Part shown: positions 1 through 7,623 of the stretch, piece by piece
Position numbering within the stretch: the stretch's first letter is position 1
Layout of the letters: the number at the start of each line of letters is the position of its first letter
Assembly: GCA_946481035.1 (NCBI GenBank)
Contig: CAMLNK010000109.1
Span: forward strand, 1 to 8,832
Direction: 5' to 3'
DNA: 8,832 nt
Origin: an uncultured Dyadobacter sp.
GTDB lineage: Bacteria > Bacteroidota > Bacteroidia > Cytophagales > Spirosomataceae
Notes under the pieces: model-generated
Seen by the model: the letters and a program-made list of their open reading frames with translations, nothing else
Databases searched by the model: none
Told to the model about the DNA's origin: nothing
Made by a program: the position numbers and the translations under genes

Positions 1-115
1 GAGTCATTAAAATAATCCCCAAACCAATAATATTATTGCTTCCATCGCAAAAATTTGAGAAGAACGGAGATTATTTGTAGACGTACGGGGCTATGGTAAT
101 CGTGTGCAGGTACCC
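1..115. other. Non-coding stretch downstream of GH89
   Basis: No coding region or convincing terminator hairpin is seen after the GH89 stop. The segment is AT-rich toward the edge and contains a 14-base perfect palindrome, CAATAATATTATTG (25-38). That palindrome could be an operator for a gene beyond the left edge, or chance in AT-rich DNA. Confidence 0.4.
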
Positions 116-2377
116 TTATTTACCCTGGCTTGCGGCGCGGTAAGAATCATCGATTTGGCGCCAGTACTTCTCATACAGCCTAGTTGCAGCCCGAACACTG
201 CTCCCCTTCTGCTCCACCGGAAAATCCCTTTGCGTATTGACCCACTGCCATTCCCATTGCGAGATCGATTTCTCAAAGGCCTGAAAGTCGGGCTTTTGCC
301 CTGATCGCATAGCGCTTTCGAGCATAACAAAAAACTTCTCCCACCGAACTTTGTAAAAATCGTTCAGCAAACCGCTCCATTGGCGATTCGAATACTCGTG
401 CAACGGACTGTCTGCATCGCCCCAGAGCGTGATCAGATCGCGGGCATTTTTTTCGTAAAGTGCCTTCTCGGCGGCATTGCTCCCCCATTTGCGGGCGGAA
501 GCAATCCACGGGCCAAGCAGAAAGTCTTTTCTGGTCGCAAGCAACAGGTCCATGTCCGAGACCAGTTCCAGAAATGCACGGCTGTGCTTTTGAAAGGCCG
601 CCCGATCGCCGCTGCGGAATGCCTGTACCCACCGCTTGTGAATCACCGATGCATAATTCGCCAGTACTTGCCGGGAAATGTCGGTCAGATCATACAAGAA
701 ACCATCCGTATGCGGCCCTTTCGCGGCCGATTGTATGAAAAGCTCCCAGGCCGGCAGCAAGTCGGCAGGCGCGTAATTCAGCTTTGTGCGGGTCCATACG
801 GTCGTCGAATCAAGTGTGGGCCTGCCGGTGATGATCGATTCGGCCCCATCGCGGATTTCTTTGCCGTTATAGGCGGTCCTGCGAAGGATCTGCCATGCTT
901 TAACGAGTTCCTGATCTTCACTTCCGTACCGGTTCCGGGCATATTTGGGCAGCCATTCGTCGAGGTCAATGGGCGCCGTCCGCCAGGTGTGCTCCATCAT
1001 CAGCTCATAAATCACCGGGTTTTGCTCGATGGCCTCCATCGTCAGTCCGATACCTTCCATCCGCTTTTTGGCCGGGTCGTTCCAGGCGGCTGCCGGACCC
1101 TGGGCCACGCCGTCCATCCGACCGAACAAGTTCACATTTCCGCCGAAATTGTTGAGCATGTTCCATATCCAGGGCTTTCCGTAAAAGGCCTCTGTCCGCT
1201 TCCACACCGGCTCGATTTCCGCGGCCAGGTCGAGCAATAGCATCCGCTCGTCAGGCACTGCGTTGAGCAGTGCTTCAATCTGCGGCGCTTTCCAGAACTT
1301 GCGGTCGCTGTAAAAGAGCCAGCCCTGCATCACCCACACCGCGTCGGGATCGGCCTGGCGCATGCCTTCGTAAATGCGCTCGCTGAGCTTGGAAAGGTAA
1401 GCCGGATCGTCGGTGGGCGGCTCGTTCTCATTGAATGTGTCAGCCGAATAGAGATGATCGGTGCCGTAAAGCGCTTTTTGTTTGTCCAAAAAACGTTTCC
1501 CTATCTCTGCGAAAAGCGGATCCTGGGAATCGAGAATGTAGGTATCGCCGAAGCCATTGGTCCAATTGGTCGCTTTCAGCTGCGCGCCGGGGTACTTTTT
1601 GCGGAATGCGGCCGGAACATGCCCGGTGAATGCGGGCAACACCGGTTTCATACCCAGCTCCCGCTCGCGGCGCACGATCTGCTGCTGCAAGGCTTTGTGG
1701 CTCTCCATCCAGCTCAGCGGCAAAGGCCCGCCCCAACCGTCGAGGTTACCCATCCAGAACCATCCGAAATAGGCCGGGCCACTGAAAAAGTCTTTCAGGT
1801 CCTCTTCCGAAAAGCCCATTTCCTTATACACTTGAAGCCAAACATACTCCTGGCCGGTGATCGCCAGCGGCATGTTGATACCGTGCAGGGCCATCCAGTC
1901 GATCTCTTTTTGCCAGCGGTCCCAATCCCACCAACTCATGCTGTAATTGAATGTACAGTAATTGAGGTTATAGCGGTATTGGTACGCGGTTTGTTTCCGT
2001 ACTTTGGCCGGAACGACGGGCAGCTTTGCAGGCAGCGCCAGATTGGTGCCGTTCCAGGTGATCTGGCAATGGGCGTATTCGGTCAGGTAGTGATACAATG
2101 CGGAAGCCACCGCCACCCCGCTCGTTCCGCGGAGGATGATTTTGCCAGCTTTACTTTCGATTTCAAATTCATCCTTGCCCGACCTCGATTGCAGTTGCTC
2201 CACCTGAAAATGCGAAGCGTGCGTTGGGATCACCCTCTGTATCAGGGAACTTGCGGAATTGACAACCGTCTGACCGATGGAAGTCTTCGTGAGGACACTC
2301 ATCAAAAAGATAAGACAAAACCGGTTGACCCTTCTCAACCATCCGGGAGAAGAACCACCACTACGGAAATGATTCAT
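116..2377 (-). CDS. GH89 alpha-N-acetylglucosaminidase (NAGLU family), exported
   Basis: Predicted exo-glycosidase that releases terminal alpha-linked N-acetylglucosamine. The 753-aa product resembles human NAGLU along its length. A small N-terminal domain (about 40-125) leads into the TIM barrel, with WWDWDRWQKEIDWMALHGIN (149-168), GNLDGWGGPLPLSW (210-223), LPAFTGHVP (247-255) and DTFNENEPP (313-321). The all-helical C-terminal domain follows (about 465-750). By family comparison E317 in FNE and E448 in MEAIEQNP should be the catalytic acid/base and nucleophile; both are present. The N-terminus has arginines, then a hydrophobic stretch (20-29) and a likely cleavage near SIG/Q35-36. I see no lipobox and no type IX sorting domain, so a periplasmic location is expected. 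The frame is open to an ATG at 2446, but that ATG sits inside a perfect hairpin stem and adds 23 non-signal residues, so I chose 2377. It is the last gene of the operon, and the TAA stop is at 116-118. Family confidence is high; the natural substrate is unknown. Confidence 0.95.
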   Translation of the reverse strand: MNHFRSGGSSPGWLRRVNRFCLIFLMSVLTKTSIGQTVVNSASSLIQRVIPTHASHFQVEQLQSRSGKDEFEIESKAGKIILRGTSGVAVASALYHYLTEYAHCQITWNGTNLALPAKLPVVPAKVRKQTAYQYRYNLNYCTFNYSMSWWDWDRWQKEIDWMALHGINMPLAITGQEYVWLQVYKEMGFSEEDLKDFFSGPAYFGWFWMGNLDGWGGPLPLSWMESHKALQQQIVRRERELGMKPVLPAFTGHVPAAFRKKYPGAQLKATNWTNGFGDTYILDSQDPLFAEIGKRFLDKQKALYGTDHLYSADTFNENEPPTDDPAYLSKLSERIYEGMRQADPDAVWVMQGWLFYSDRKFWKAPQIEALLNAVPDERMLLLDLAAEIEPVWKRTEAFYGKPWIWNMLNNFGGNVNLFGRMDGVAQGPAAAWNDPAKKRMEGIGLTMEAIEQNPVIYELMMEHTWRTAPIDLDEWLPKYARNRYGSEDQELVKAWQILRRTAYNGKEIRDGAESIITGRPTLDSTTVWTRTKLNYAPADLLPAWELFIQSAAKGPHTDGFLYDLTDISRQVLANYASVIHKRWVQAFRSGDRAAFQKHSRAFLELVSDMDLLLATRKDFLLGPWIASARKWGSNAAEKALYEKNARDLITLWGDADSPLHEYSNRQWSGLLNDFYKVRWEKFFVMLESAMRSGQKPDFQAFEKSISQWEWQWVNTQRDFPVEQKGSSVRAATRLYEKYWRQIDDSYRAASQGK

Positions 2378-2441
2378 TTTAAAATAAGGAATGATTGGCC
2401 TGTCGGCAGCTGAACGCTGTGACTGGAACGATGTGAATGAA

Positions 2442-2480
2442 AACATTCTCCGTAGCCGAAATACAGCTACGGAGAATGTT
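2442..2480 (-). terminator. Perfect 15-bp intercistronic hairpin between susD and GH89
   Basis: The arms at 2442-2456 and 2466-2480 are exact reverse complements (AACATTCTCCGTAGC against GCTACGGAGAATGTT) around a 9-base loop. In the minus-strand transcript the hairpin begins 5 bases after the susD stop codon (2486-2488). It ends in a short, broken T stretch (GTTTTCATT) and lies 64 bases before the chosen GH89 start. It could be an intrinsic terminator or attenuator that lowers enzyme expression relative to susCD, or a stability/processing element that protects the susCD message. The short T tract makes complete termination uncertain. Confidence 0.7.
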
Positions 2481-2485
2481 ATAAA

Positions 2486-4102
2486 TCAATAACCTGGATT
2501 CTGAACCAATGCAGGATTGAGTTGCAGTGCTACCCTTGGTATCGGGAAGATGCGGCGAGTGATGTCCGAATTCGTTTTATAGCCCCATGTGCCTTCAAAC
2601 TTTCCGAAACGGATCATATCATTCCGGTGCCAGCCCTCCGAGACAAACTCACGCGCTCTTTCGGCATAGATAAAGTCAAGATTTACACTCGTCAAAGCAG
2701 GTGACGTGGTCCGTTGCGACCTCAACTCGTTCGCCAGCGAAAGTGCGGTATGGCCTAATGTCGGACTTCCGCCGCGCAGTATCGCCTCTGCCTTCATCAG
2801 AACAATATCCGAATATCTGAAAATGGGGATGTCATTGTTCTGATTCCTGTTCAGCGAAGACGCATCGGGGTAGAACTTCATGTTGCGGTAACCCATGTGC
2901 CACGCGATTTCGTCGTTCCCCGCGTCAAAAGAACCCACATCCTGGCGGAGCACCACCTCCGGCGTCAGTTTCACCTGGTAAGTGTAGGGACCCGACGGAT
3001 TGTTGCCTTTGTAAAACTGATCGTAGCCAATGTTGGTAGTGGTAACAGTGAGCGGAGTGACCCCGTCGTTCATATACTGCAAGCCCGTCAGCCATTGCTT
3101 GTTACGGATATCACCTTCGTCATTGAAATTGGCATAATACTCCGGCAGTGTGCACGCACTTCCGGCAGGCGTATAAGGCAGGCTGAACTTCTTGACCATG
3201 CTTCTGGGAATGTCGTACCGCGCGCGGATGTTGACGCTTCTGAATGGGAAAGTATTGGTTTGCGCCGGATCGTAAGGAATGGCGAAAATAAACTCCTTCA
3301 TCTGCGGCCCGTTCGTCGGATAGAACATATTCAGATAACTGCTTCTGGGCTCCAATGCATACAATCCCGAACCGATCACCTTATCGCAGGCGGCAATGCA
3401 GTCGTTGTACCGGTTTGTGCCGGTGTAGTACTCGGCGTTCAGGTACATTTTCGCCAGCAAGGCATAGGCAGTCCATTTGTTGGGCCTTCCGTATTGAGAC
3501 ACGCCCGATACTTCGTTCAGATTCGGGATCGCTTCGAGGATTTCCTTTTCGATGAAATTAAAAACTTCTGTCCTGGGCGAGTTGGTTTTGGGGGCAAAAT
3601 CACCGTAAGTGGTGTAGATAGGCACATTTCCAAAGCTATCCATCATCATGAAATAGGCTAATGCACGTACCATTTTGATCTCCGAAAGGTTCGTCTGTTT
3701 CGCTGCGCCGTCCGGCATTTTCTGTTCCAGAATCGAGAGCGTCTGGTTGGCGACGCCGATGATGGTCGATAGCCAGGTCCAGTGGCCGTTTACATAACCA
3801 TTGTCCACCGTCCAGGTGTGTAGGTGCAATGTCTGGTTTTGACCGCCGTCGTACCAGTTACCTCCCCGGGCGGGCATAATGCCCTCATCTGTGCTATATG
3901 CCGCGATCTGGTAGGCTTCCGCTCCGAAGTTCCCTCTCAATGCCACATAAACAGGCCCGGAAGCGGAAACGAATTGCTCGTCCGTGCTCGGGAAAACGTC
4001 GGTCGTCAGCGCGGTCGTGACCGGCACGTCCAGGTCGTGGCAGGCAAACAGGGTGGTTGCCGCCAGCGTTGAGAAAAATAGTTTTATATATGAATTCTTC
4101 AT
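2486..4102 (-). CDS. susD: SusD-like surface glycan-binding lipoprotein (RagB/SusD family)
   Basis: Outer-membrane lipoprotein that forms the lid and glycan-binding partner of the adjacent SusC transporter. The 538-aa length is typical. A lipoprotein signal runs from MKNSYIKLFF to TLFA, then C21, with acidic D23 and D25 just after the cysteine, consistent with surface export. Family landmarks in order are the N-terminal SusD domain with RALAYFMMMDSFGNVPIY (146-163), the TPR-like helix NKWTAYALLAKMYLNAEYY (208-226), FRYSDIVLMKAEA (428-440), and the C-terminal signature EREFVSEGWHRNDMIRFGKF-like block around 481-502 ending RIFPIPRVALQLNP (517-530). The start lies 15 bases after the susC stop, so the two are almost certainly cotranscribed and translated in balance. 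No clear Shine-Dalgarno is seen, as is normal in Bacteroidota. The symbol is a family name; binding specificity cannot be read from the sequence. Confidence 0.96.
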   Translation of the reverse strand: MKNSYIKLFFSTLAATTLFACHDLDVPVTTALTTDVFPSTDEQFVSASGPVYVALRGNFGAEAYQIAAYSTDEGIMPARGGNWYDGGQNQTLHLHTWTVDNGYVNGHWTWLSTIIGVANQTLSILEQKMPDGAAKQTNLSEIKMVRALAYFMMMDSFGNVPIYTTYGDFAPKTNSPRTEVFNFIEKEILEAIPNLNEVSGVSQYGRPNKWTAYALLAKMYLNAEYYTGTNRYNDCIAACDKVIGSGLYALEPRSSYLNMFYPTNGPQMKEFIFAIPYDPAQTNTFPFRSVNIRARYDIPRSMVKKFSLPYTPAGSACTLPEYYANFNDEGDIRNKQWLTGLQYMNDGVTPLTVTTTNIGYDQFYKGNNPSGPYTYQVKLTPEVVLRQDVGSFDAGNDEIAWHMGYRNMKFYPDASSLNRNQNNDIPIFRYSDIVLMKAEAILRGGSPTLGHTALSLANELRSQRTTSPALTSVNLDFIYAERAREFVSEGWHRNDMIRFGKFEGTWGYKTNSDITRRIFPIPRVALQLNPALVQNPGY

Positions 4103-4117
4103 GATTCTGCTTCGATG

Positions 4118-7100
4118 TTAGATGGATATGTTCAGACCGAATAGAAACGTACGAGTCTTCGGATAGAAGTTGTTGTAATCAACGCCCGGAGCGATCCCGC
4201 CCTGGTTTACCTCCGGATCAACACCCGTGTATTTGGTGATGACAAACAAGTTGTTGACCGAAGTATAAACCCTCAGGTTCTTGACAAATGGCCCCAGCTT
4301 CTTGAAATTGTAGCCCAGCGTAGCGTTGTCGAGCCTCACAAAACTTCCGCTTTCCAGAAAGCGTGACGAGTAAACGTAGGCGTTGAAATCACTCACTGGT
4401 TCATTGGCCACTTCCGCGAGAATATTGGCATACTGCGCAGTGCTTGGCCTGAACAGGTCGGCGCGGGTCGCATTGAAAATTTTGTTTCCGAATACACCTC
4501 TTACGAATACGTTCAGATCAAAGTTCTTGTACCTTAGGCTGTTTGTCCAGCCCATCATCAACTTTGGCTGGGAGCTACCCAGGTAGTGATAGTCTTTTCC
4601 AACCACAGGCGTAGTCGTCAGGCTGCCGTCCGCTGCCACGAATTGAGACACACCTGCTTCATTTTTTCCGGCGTACTGAAACGAGAAGAACTGGCCCAAC
4701 GGACGGCCGGCTTTCAGGATCTGGAGTGATCTTCCCGACTGACCTCCGCCTTCAGGACGCGACAACAATACAGAGTCGCCGCCCGCAAACAGGGGATTAG
4801 TAAGGCTGGTGATGACGTTTTTGTTGTGCGCGAGATTGATTCCGCTCGTCCAGCTGAAATTGGTATTGTCCACCAATTTTGCGCTAAGATTAAACTCTAC
4901 GCCTTTGTTATTCACGCTTCCGCCATTGGCTACAATACTTCCCGATGGTACCAGGATCGGATCCACCGTGTAGGAATAGATCATGCCCGTGGTATTCTTC
5001 TCGTATACTTCAAGCGAGCCGTTTACCCGGTTTCCCAGCAAAGCAAAGTCCAGACCGACATTGGTCGTAGCCGTTTTCTCCCATTTCAGGTCAGCATTTG
5101 CGGATTTGGTGGGGCCATAAGCACCCGTGAGTGAGCCGTTGTAGTAGTAGGTACCCAAAGCCCCGGAGATAAATTGTGCCGTGTAGGCATTGAATCCGGT
5201 TGCATTGCCGGTAACGCCATAGCTGGCCCTCAGTTTCAGGTCGGTGAATACATGCTGGCTTTCCATGAAACCTTCCTGGCTTATTCTCCACGCGGCGCCT
5301 ACCGACGGGAAATAGCCCCATTGGTTATTGGCACCGAACACCGAGCTACCGTCTCTTCTGACCGAGCCTTGCAGCAAATACTTGCTTTTATAGTTATAGT
5401 TAAATCTGGCAAAATCGGAGATCAGCTGCGTTTCCTGATAAACCCCATCCGGCCCAAAGCTGATCTGGTAGCCTGTTGTGCCGTACGGGTTGCTCAAAGC
5501 GAGGTTATTGTAGGTAATGTTATCGACCGGAAAATTGCTGGTAGTCACCTGAAAGCCCTGCCCTGCCTTGTTATTCTGCCACGAATAGCCCACTACCGCA
5601 TTGATGGAATGGTCGCCGAATTCCTTGTTCCAGGTCAGGTAAGTTTCCAGGATTTTACTGGTATTCTGATACGAACTTCTGTTTGCCTGGCCGTTTTTAC
5701 CGAATGATTGAACCGCATGGAAGCCCAGGCCCGGATCGGGGTTGTCATACATGTTGTTGTAATTATTCGTAAAATATTTGTTGTAGTACGTACCCTGCAA
5801 AGCACTGGTATTCAAGTAAGAAATGTCCAGATTATAGGTCAGCCCGAAAGGCAGCTCCACCTGCGTTTTGAAACTCCCGATGAGATTGTTCGATTTCGTA
5901 TTCATCTCACTGTTATTGATCATCGCCACCGGGTTGTAGTAGTTCGTATTCTGAAAATTTTCAAAATAGGAACCGTCCTCTTTTCGGATCGGCGAAACAG
6001 GCAGGTAAGAAGTGGATTGCAGCAAAACGGTGTTCCGATACGGGATATCGTTGGCATTGCTATGCGAGTTGGTTACCGAAAAGCCGAATTTCAATTTGTC
6101 CTTCAAGGCACGCTGCTCAATCGACAGGCGGCCGATTACGCGGGTCAGATCACTGTTCAGCAGGATACCGTCTTTCTTGACGTAGTTCAAACTCGCAGCG
6201 TAAGTCGTATGCTCGCCGCCGCCATTGAAAGACAGGTTGTGATTGGTGGATACCGCCGTCTTTTTCTGGATAGACGACTGCCAGTCTGTATTGGCCCCTT
6301 TGTCATCCGCCGGCGTGAAGCCGATGCCGTTTTTGTCCAGAAAAGCCCTCAGCTGGTCTGCGTTCATCATGTCCAGTTTGTTGGAAACCTTCTCAATACC
6401 CACGTAACCGTTATAGGAAATCTGCATCGTCCCCGCTTTTCCTTTTTTGGTGGTGACCATGATCACACCATTGGCAGCACGGTTGCCATAAATGGCCGTT
6501 GCAGCCGCATCCTTCAACACATCGATAGAAGCGATATCGTCCGGCGCAATGGTGGAAATATCGGCACCGGGCACGCCGTCGATCACATAAAACGGCCCCT
6601 GCGCACTGTTAATCGTGGACGCACCGCGCATCACCACCGCTGCCGGCTTGTTAGGGTCCCCGCTGGCTGTGATGTTAAGTCCCGGCACTTTCCCTTGAAG
6701 CAACTGCCCCACATCGGTAATGGCGCCATTATTGAGCTCCTCTCTTTTGACCGTACTGACCGCGCTCGTCAGATTTTTCCGCGACTGCTGGCCGTAACCA
6801 ACCACTGCCACCTCATTCAAGGTCGTGTTGCTTTCCGTTAATAAAACCGAAATGCTGGTTTGCTTACCTACCAGGACTTCCTTGGATTCAAACCCGATGT
6901 AGGAAAAAACAAGCACATCCGTATCGGTTACATCGATCGAAAAATTTCCATCGGCATCCGTCACAGTCCCGAGCTTGCTGGCCTTCACAACCACGGTTAC
7001 GCCGACGAGCGGCTTTCCGTCCGAGCCCATTACCTGCCCCTTGATCGGCTGCACTGCTTTGGGGGCCGGGGGCGCTATCTTCAACTGCTTTTTGGGCTGC

Positions 7101-7474
7101 AAAACCACCGTCTTGTCTACAATCGAATATTCGAGCGGCAGGTTCGCCAGGCATTGGGCGAGCACCTCTTCGAGCGAGCTTTCGCGCATCGAAATCGTTA
7201 CCTTTTCCGACTTGCGGATCAGCTCGGTCTTATACCAGAACGAGTAGCCGCTCTGCTTTTCAATCTCCTTCAATACCCTTTCCAGCGGCGCATTCTTCGC
7301 CAGGATGGTGATCTTCTGCGAAAAGCTGCTGGCGCTTACCTGCATGCAGAATGCGAGCGAAATAATAAAGATCAGTTTCATAACCCGAATGGCCCTGATA
7401 AAGGGGGAGCAAGGAGGGCCTTCATGGGCACACAAGGGCCTTATCCCCTTTTGGATAAAAGAGTTGTGGTTCAT
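4118..7474 (-). CDS. susC: SusC-like TonB-dependent outer-membrane transporter with N-terminal STN signalling domain
   Basis: Energy-dependent outer-membrane importer of glycan that also acts as a signal transducer. Order over 1118 aa: a long basic N-region and hydrophobic signal (about 32-49, cleavage near SASS/FSQ); an STN domain (about 53-128, from ITILAKNAPLERVLKEIEKQ to the KTVVLQP strand); a carboxypeptidase-regulatory-like Ig domain (145-213, IKGQVMGSDGKPLVGVTVVV); EVAVVGYGQQ (221-230); a plug domain (about 227-345) with the SusC hallmark AATAIYGNRAANGVIMVTTKKG (324-345); then the beta-barrel to the C-terminus FGLNISI. STN domains occur in transporters that signal to FecR-type anti-sigma factors, and such a gene lies directly upstream. 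The start at 7474 gives a 31-residue extension before MKLIFIISLAF. An alternative start at Met32 (7381) would give a standard signal peptide; neither has a good ribosome site. Extended N-regions are common in this subfamily, so I kept the long form. Confidence 0.96.
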   Translation of the reverse strand: MNHNSFIQKGIRPLCAHEGPPCSPFIRAIRVMKLIFIISLAFCMQVSASSFSQKITILAKNAPLERVLKEIEKQSGYSFWYKTELIRKSEKVTISMRESSLEEVLAQCLANLPLEYSIVDKTVVLQPKKQLKIAPPAPKAVQPIKGQVMGSDGKPLVGVTVVVKASKLGTVTDADGNFSIDVTDTDVLVFSYIGFESKEVLVGKQTSISVLLTESNTTLNEVAVVGYGQQSRKNLTSAVSTVKREELNNGAITDVGQLLQGKVPGLNITASGDPNKPAAVVMRGASTINSAQGPFYVIDGVPGADISTIAPDDIASIDVLKDAAATAIYGNRAANGVIMVTTKKGKAGTMQISYNGYVGIEKVSNKLDMMNADQLRAFLDKNGIGFTPADDKGANTDWQSSIQKKTAVSTNHNLSFNGGGEHTTYAASLNYVKKDGILLNSDLTRVIGRLSIEQRALKDKLKFGFSVTNSHSNANDIPYRNTVLLQSTSYLPVSPIRKEDGSYFENFQNTNYYNPVAMINNSEMNTKSNNLIGSFKTQVELPFGLTYNLDISYLNTSALQGTYYNKYFTNNYNNMYDNPDPGLGFHAVQSFGKNGQANRSSYQNTSKILETYLTWNKEFGDHSINAVVGYSWQNNKAGQGFQVTTSNFPVDNITYNNLALSNPYGTTGYQISFGPDGVYQETQLISDFARFNYNYKSKYLLQGSVRRDGSSVFGANNQWGYFPSVGAAWRISQEGFMESQHVFTDLKLRASYGVTGNATGFNAYTAQFISGALGTYYYNGSLTGAYGPTKSANADLKWEKTATTNVGLDFALLGNRVNGSLEVYEKNTTGMIYSYTVDPILVPSGSIVANGGSVNNKGVEFNLSAKLVDNTNFSWTSGINLAHNKNVITSLTNPLFAGGDSVLLSRPEGGGQSGRSLQILKAGRPLGQFFSFQYAGKNEAGVSQFVAADGSLTTTPVVGKDYHYLGSSQPKLMMGWTNSLRYKNFDLNVFVRGVFGNKIFNATRADLFRPSTAQYANILAEVANEPVSDFNAYVYSSRFLESGSFVRLDNATLGYNFKKLGPFVKNLRVYTSVNNLFVITKYTGVDPEVNQGGIAPGVDYNNFYPKTRTFLFGLNISI
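7391..7442 (-). repeat. GGGCCTT direct repeats and complementary GGCCCT at the susC 5' end
   Basis: AGGGCCTT occurs on the plus strand at 7415-7422 and 7435-7442, exactly 20 bases apart, with the complementary GGCCCT at 7391-7396. In the minus-strand transcript AGGGCC (from 7396-7391) could pair with either upstream GGCCCU, giving two mutually exclusive 6-bp stems. They lie between the two candidate susC starts (7474 and 7381). If translation begins at 7474 this is coding sequence for the unusual N-terminal extension; if at 7381 it is leader RNA. Confidence 0.3.
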
Positions 7475-7523
7475 ACTTTTGTCTTGAGAGTTGGTACTAA
7501 ACAGTAGGACAATTGTTTAAAAA

Positions 7524-7580
7524 TGCCAGGCTCTTGCCAGATCGGGAGCGGTTGCAACGTTCCCGTTCTTTTTTTGCCAG
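7524..7580. repeat. Three direct TGCCAG repeats
   Basis: TGCCAG occurs at 7524-7529, 7535-7540 and 7575-7580 within 57 bases. The first two start 11 bases apart, about one helical turn, and the third is 40 bases further on. They flank and overlap the candidate promoter elements, so a short protein-binding repeat is possible. Hexamers can recur by chance and I cannot assess significance here. Confidence 0.35.
7543..7565. repeat. Imperfect inverted repeat in fecR-susC gap
   Basis: CGGGAGCG (7543-7550) and CGTTCCCG (7558-7565) form an 8-bp stem with one non-Watson-Crick position around a 7-base loop. On the plus strand the odd pair is G-U and the stem is followed by TTCTTTTTTT (7566-7575), which looks like an intrinsic terminator for leftward-gene antisense transcription. 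On the minus strand the odd pair is A-C and the stem is preceded by an A-rich run. It overlaps the candidate ECF -35, so it may be an operator-like or promoter dyad rather than an RNA hairpin. Confidence 0.55.
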
Positions 7581-7623
7581 AGGCCGGCCGAAGAAGTCGC
7601 TATTCGGTCATAGGCAGAGGAGG

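Larger units (their letters stand above)
7475..7623 (-). promoter_or_regulatory. fecR-susC intergenic region with candidate ECF-type promoter
   Basis: This is a 149-base non-coding gap in an otherwise compact operon. On the minus strand GGAACGTT (7563-7556) resembles the -35 element (GGAAC) of many ECF-sigma promoters. It is followed 14 bases later by TCTGG (7541-7537), which resembles an ECF -10. Initiation would fall near 7530 and leave a leader of about 55 bases before susC. A locus with a FecR and an STN-SusC is expected to have a sigma-dependent promoter before susC, which is the main support. Bacteroidota ECF promoter motifs vary and I cannot verify this one. I found no convincing housekeeping pair of the TTG / TAnnTTTG type here. 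Confidence 0.4.

Noticed and set aside
1454..2413. Plus-strand open frame of 319 codons opposite the GH89 gene
   Set aside because: It lies antisense to the conserved NAGLU catalytic region and shows no family motif. The same applies to the frame at 380-1240.
2378..2441. Separate promoter for the GH89 gene
   Set aside because: The only partial match to the Bacteroidota -7 element (TATTTTAA) abuts the start codon and has no TTG at the right distance upstream.
2378..2446. Longer GH89 start at 2446 (776 aa)
   Set aside because: The ATG sits inside a perfect hairpin stem, and the extra 23 residues precede what already looks like a complete signal peptide beginning at 2377.
2897..3661. Plus-strand open frame of 254 codons opposite susD
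   Set aside because: It mirrors the conserved SusD coding sequence, with no motif and no plausible start context.
5708..6841. Long plus-strand open frame of 377 codons opposite susC
   Set aside because: It is antisense to the well-supported SusC plug and barrel. Its translation is rich in R, H, V and I with no recognisable domain or signal, as expected from a mirror frame of a GC-balanced gene.
7582..7589. GGCCGGCC palindrome in the fecR-susC gap
   Set aside because: It is a short GC palindrome expected by chance, with no partner or context to make it a regulatory site.
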